Shown piece after piece: positions 13,478-16,143 of a DNA stretch of 16,143 nt (positions are counted from its first letter, which is position 1; every line of letters begins with the position of its first letter). Position numbers and translations under genes: made by a program. Below the pieces are notes generated by a model. That model had not been told where the DNA came from and did not search any database. It saw only the letters and a list, made by a program, of their open reading frames with translations. Origin of the DNA: IDS-8 sp036381215 (GTDB lineage: Bacteria; Pseudomonadota; Gammaproteobacteria; Steroidobacterales; Woeseiaceae); assembly GCA_036381215.1 (NCBI GenBank), contig DASVDF010000099.1, forward strand, positions 1 through 16,143, written 5' to 3'.

Positions 13478-14311
13478 ATGGATACCCCTCGCACGAATGC
13501 CCTGTCCGCCTTCCGCCTGCTGTTCCGGCCCGTGGCCCGCATCCTGTTGCGCGACGGCATCAACTGGAAGGAGCTCGCGGCCGTTGCGAAGGCGACCTAC
13601 GTCGACGTCGCGACGGAGAGCTTCGGCATTCGCGGCCGGCCTACCAACGTGTCCCGCGTCGCGATCCTCACCGGGCTCACGCGCCGCGAGGTGAGCCGGC
13701 TGCGCAACAGCGGGGCGGACGGCGAGCGCGAGACCTTCGGGCGCATGAATCACGCAACGCGCGTGCTCTCCGGCTGGTACCAGGACGAGGCGTTCTCGGA
13801 GGACGGCGTGCCGCGTGCGCTGCTGCTCGAGGGAGAGCCCGTTTCCTTCGAGCGGCTGTGCGCGCGTTACGCCCCGGACGTGCCCGCGAGCACCCTGCTG
13901 AAAGAGCTGCGCCACGTCGGCGCTCTCGAAGAGCAGGCGGACGGGCGCGTGATCGCGCGCACGCGCTATTACATGCCGGTCGCGATGGATCCCGAGCAGA
14001 TCCTGCGCTCGGGCAGCGTGCTCGCGGATCTTGGCGACACGGTCGCCCACAACCTGCACCGGCGGAACGGCGAGTCGGCGCGTTTCGAGCGCCGTGCAAC
14101 GAATACGCGCATGCCGGCGCACGCCGTGCCCGCGTTCCGGGCCTTCATCGAGGCCGAAGCGCAGGCCTTCCTGGAGCGGGTCGACGCCTGGCTCTCGGAA
14201 CACGAACAGGACGAGGAAGACGACGGCCCGGCCGTGCGGCTCGGGCTCGGCGCCTATTGGATTCAGGACACTTCGCACGCCAGCACTTCGCACGAGAGGA
14301 CAGCTTCATGA
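13478..14311 (+). CDS. DUF6502 family protein, putative DNA-binding
   Basis: The product has 277 residues from the ATG at 13478. The frame is open upstream to 13229, but that part is low-complexity and covers the promoter, while the family's conserved start (NALSAFRLLFRPVARILLRD, residues 7-26) follows directly on this ATG. NWKELAAVAKATYVDVA is followed by TNVSRVAILTGLTRREVSRLR (56-76), which has the pattern of a helix-turn-helix with its recognition helix at TRREVSRLR. Residues 160-240 include RTRYYMPVAMDPEQILRSGS and an acidic end (EHEQDEEDD). The family has no assigned function; DNA binding is my inference. Its stop overlaps the next start as ATGA, and these two families are, to my recollection, frequent neighbours. 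A promoter with an overlapping inverted repeat lies immediately upstream, and there is no room for a Shine-Dalgarno site on the predicted transcript. Confidence 0.85.
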   Translation: MDTPRTNALSAFRLLFRPVARILLRDGINWKELAAVAKATYVDVATESFGIRGRPTNVSRVAILTGLTRREVSRLRNSGADGERETFGRMNHATRVLSGWYQDEAFSEDGVPRALLLEGEPVSFERLCARYAPDVPASTLLKELRHVGALEEQADGRVIARTRYYMPVAMDPEQILRSGSVLADLGDTVAHNLHRRNGESARFERRATNTRMPAHAVPAFRAFIEAEAQAFLERVDAWLSEHEQDEEDDGPAVRLGLGAYWIQDTSHASTSHERTAS

Positions 14312-15738
14312 AACGCATCGGTTTCTGCGCAGCGCTTGCCATGGGCTGCGCTTTCGTCACGGCCTGCGGTGGTGGCAGCGAGACCGTCGCGGGCATCGAC
14401 GCGGGCGGCTCGCCCGATCCGGTCGCGACCGGCATCGTCTCGCGCGGCACGATCACGGGGTTCGGCAGCATCATCGTCAACGGCGTGCATTTCGACGTGG
14501 ACGACGCGAGCATCGTGATCGACGGCGCTTCCGCCACCGAGGCCGACCTCGCAGTCGGCGACGTCGTGCTCATCCAGGGCACGCTCAACGAAGACGGCAC
14601 CACCGGCAAGGCAAGCAGCGTGACCTTCGACGACGCCGTCGAGGGGCCGGTTTCCGCCATCGACCTCGCCGCCGGAACGCTCGTCGTGCTGGGGCAGCTC
14701 GTGCGCGTCGATGCCGATACTTCCTTCGATGATCGCATCAGCCCCGCATCGCTCGAAGGGCTCGCCGTCGGCGACATCGTGGAGGTGGCCGGCTACCGGC
14801 GCGGCGACGGCAGCATCGGCGCGACCCGCATCGAGCCGCAAGCCGCGGGTGAGGAGCTCGAGGTCACGGGCACCGTGAGCGATCTCGACGCCGCCGCGTT
14901 CACGTTCTCCATCGGCGGCCTCGCGGTCGACTACAGCCAGGCGATGCTCGAGGATTTCCCGGGCGGCGGCCCCGAGAACGGGCAGGTGGTCGAGGCGAAG
15001 GGCGATGCGCTCGGCGCCGGCGGCGAGCTGCTCGCGAGCCGCGTCGAGCTCGAGGACGATTTCCCCGGCGCTGCCGGCGATCGCGTGGAAGTCGAAGGCT
15101 TCATCACGCGCTTCGTGTCGCCCGCGGATTTCGACGTCGAGGGCGTGCCGGTGACCACGGACGCGCAGACGGTGTTCGAAAACGGCACCAGCGCCGACCT
15201 CGCGATCAACCGCAAGGTGGAGGTCGAGGGCGAGCTCAGCGCCGACGGCGTGATCGCCGCGGACGAGGTGGAGATCAAGCAGGCGGGTTTCATCCGCATC
15301 ACGTCGACAGTGGACAGCGTGGGCACGGACCGGCTCACGGTGCTCGGCATCGAGGTGCGGATCTCGTCGGGCACGCGCATGGAGGACAAGAGCGACGCGG
15401 ACCTCGAGCCGTTCACGCTGGCCGATCTCGCCGTGGGCGATTACGTCGAGGTGCGCGGCTTCGAGGATGCGGAGGGCGTCGTCGCGACGCTGCTCGAGCG
15501 CGAGGACCCGGACGACGAGGTCGAGCTGCGTGGATTCGTGGACTCGGTCGCGCCCCCGGACCTGGTCATCCTCGGCGTCACGGTGCACACCGACGGCGGC
15601 ACGCAGTTCCGCGACCTGAACGACGCGCCGATCGACGCCGCGACGTTCTTCGGCCAGGCCGAGGGCCGGCTGGTCGAAGCGGACGGGTTCCTGGGCAACG
15701 GCACGATCGTCGCCGACGAGGTGGAGCTCGAGGACTGA
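14308..15738 (+). CDS. DUF5666 repeat lipoprotein
   Basis: The product has 476 residues. It starts with a lipoprotein signal: MKR, a hydrophobic core, then the lipobox VTAC with C20 as the lipidated residue; glycine at +2 favours the outer membrane. The rest consists of about six repeats of 65-75 residues, each with a strand-rich pattern such as VSAIDLAAGTLVVLG, a VxVDxxTxF turn, LAVGDxVEVxG and a closing DGxIxATRIE. Units begin near residues 44, 112, 190, 260, 325 and 410. This is the DUF5666 domain, which looks like a small beta-barrel. The mature protein is strongly acidic. Function is unknown; a surface or periplasmic binding role is likely. AGAGGA lies 7 bases before the ATG, and the start overlaps the DUF6502 stop (ATGA), so translation is probably coupled. 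The frame is open further upstream but those codons are the DUF6502 gene in another frame. Confidence 0.88.
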   Translation: MKRIGFCAALAMGCAFVTACGGGSETVAGIDAGGSPDPVATGIVSRGTITGFGSIIVNGVHFDVDDASIVIDGASATEADLAVGDVVLIQGTLNEDGTTGKASSVTFDDAVEGPVSAIDLAAGTLVVLGQLVRVDADTSFDDRISPASLEGLAVGDIVEVAGYRRGDGSIGATRIEPQAAGEELEVTGTVSDLDAAAFTFSIGGLAVDYSQAMLEDFPGGGPENGQVVEAKGDALGAGGELLASRVELEDDFPGAAGDRVEVEGFITRFVSPADFDVEGVPVTTDAQTVFENGTSADLAINRKVEVEGELSADGVIAADEVEIKQAGFIRITSTVDSVGTDRLTVLGIEVRISSGTRMEDKSDADLEPFTLADLAVGDYVEVRGFEDAEGVVATLLEREDPDDEVELRGFVDSVAPPDLVILGVTVHTDGGTQFRDLNDAPIDAATFFGQAEGRLVEADGFLGNGTIVADEVELED

Positions 15739-15750
15739 CGCGACGCCGGA

Positions 15751-16143
15751 TCAGCCGGCCGCCTTGCCCTGCCGTGCGGCGGATCCGCCGAGCAACGCCG
15801 TGAGCGCATCGTGCTTTATCGGCTTGACCATGTGGTGATCGAAGCCGGCGGCCGCCGACCTGCGCTGGTCCTCGGGCTTGCCCCAGCCGCTCACCGCGAT
15901 GATCAGCATGTCGCGGCCCCAGGGCTCGGCGCGCAGACGGCGGCACACGGAATAGCCGTCGAGACCGGGCAGGCCGATGTCGAGGAGCACGACGTCCGGC
16001 CGGAACTCGTCAGCGGCCGCGAGCGCCTGCGGACCGTCGTAGGCCTCGCTCGTCTCGTGGCCGGTGAGCCGGAGGAGGGTGGCGAGTGTCGTCGCGGAGT
16101 CCCGGTTGTCATCCACGATGAGAATCCGGTGGCCCTCGACGGG
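15751..16143 (-). CDS. C-terminal receiver domain of a two-component protein (probably hybrid histidine kinase), partial
   Basis: The frame is open to the right edge, so the beginning of the gene is outside the window; 130 residues and the stop are seen. It is a full CheY-like receiver: acidic pair in RILIVDDNRD, phospho-acceptor aspartate in VVLLDIGLPGLDGY, the switch serine in IIAVSGWG, and the conserved lysine in HHMVKPIKHDAL. Coding sequence continues upstream of the receiver's first strand (PVEGHRILIV), and the style of the sequence (LLRLTGHE, DGPQALAAA, FDHHMVKP) is that of receivers fused to the C terminus of hybrid kinases or chemotaxis-type multidomain proteins. There is no output domain after it. 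An internal GTG at 16116 could be mistaken for a start but would delete the first strand. It is convergent with the DUF5666 gene, 12 bases apart. Confidence 0.88.
   Translation of the reverse strand, partial: PVEGHRILIVDDNRDSATTLATLLRLTGHETSEAYDGPQALAAADEFRPDVVLLDIGLPGLDGYSVCRRLRAEPWGRDMLIIAVSGWGKPEDQRRSAAAGFDHHMVKPIKHDALTALLGGSAARQGKAAG

Noticed and set aside
14263..15588. Minus-strand open frame of 441 codons opposite the DUF5666 gene
   Set aside because: It is a histidine/alanine/arginine-rich shadow of the acidic repeat protein, with no motif of its own.

Overview
The window is GC-rich (about 65% by eye) bacterial chromosome. It most resembles a gammaproteobacterium of the Xanthomonadales/Steroidobacteraceae type. 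That placement is inferred from the GTAGGAGCG-type REP palindromes, the DUF6502-DUF5666 gene pair, the S10 peptidase and the overall gene set; there is no rRNA or marker gene to confirm it. I see no tRNA, rRNA, CRISPR array or intact insertion sequence.

Left part (1-2524): the 3' end of an NDUFA9-like atypical short-chain dehydrogenase, then a complete CLC chloride transporter/channel with a C-terminal CBS region. The CLC keeps the gating glutamate but has leucine where exchangers usually carry the internal proton glutamate.

Middle accessory island (about 2770-6450): a decayed Rhs/YD-repeat locus. Frameshifted 5' remnants lead into an open Rhs core with a lower-GC C-terminal tip of about 297 residues. 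A 132-residue gene overlaps it by ATGA and is the positional candidate for the immunity protein. That small protein looks like domain IV of elongation factor G, which is the most unusual observation here. Beyond it lie further broken Rhs pieces in shuffled order.

Right part (6612-16143): a TMEM175-family channel and an exported S10 serine carboxypeptidase (both minus strand); divergent from the peptidase, an ECF41-type sigma factor followed by an AhpD-like peroxidase, with an exact match to the ECF41 promoter (TGTCACA-N16-CGTC) upstream; a MOSC-domain protein; a BON/SRPBCC membrane-associated protein on the minus strand; a DUF6502 putative DNA-binding protein overlapping a six-repeat DUF5666 lipoprotein gene; and the C-terminal receiver domain of a two-component protein running off the right edge.

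Three intergenic clusters of REP-like palindromes lie at gene 3' ends (7291-7402, 10618-10718, 11629-11820), and one supplies the stop codon of the MOSC gene. Two genes (ECF41 and DUF6502) have promoter-like elements so close to the start codon that their transcripts may be leaderless.
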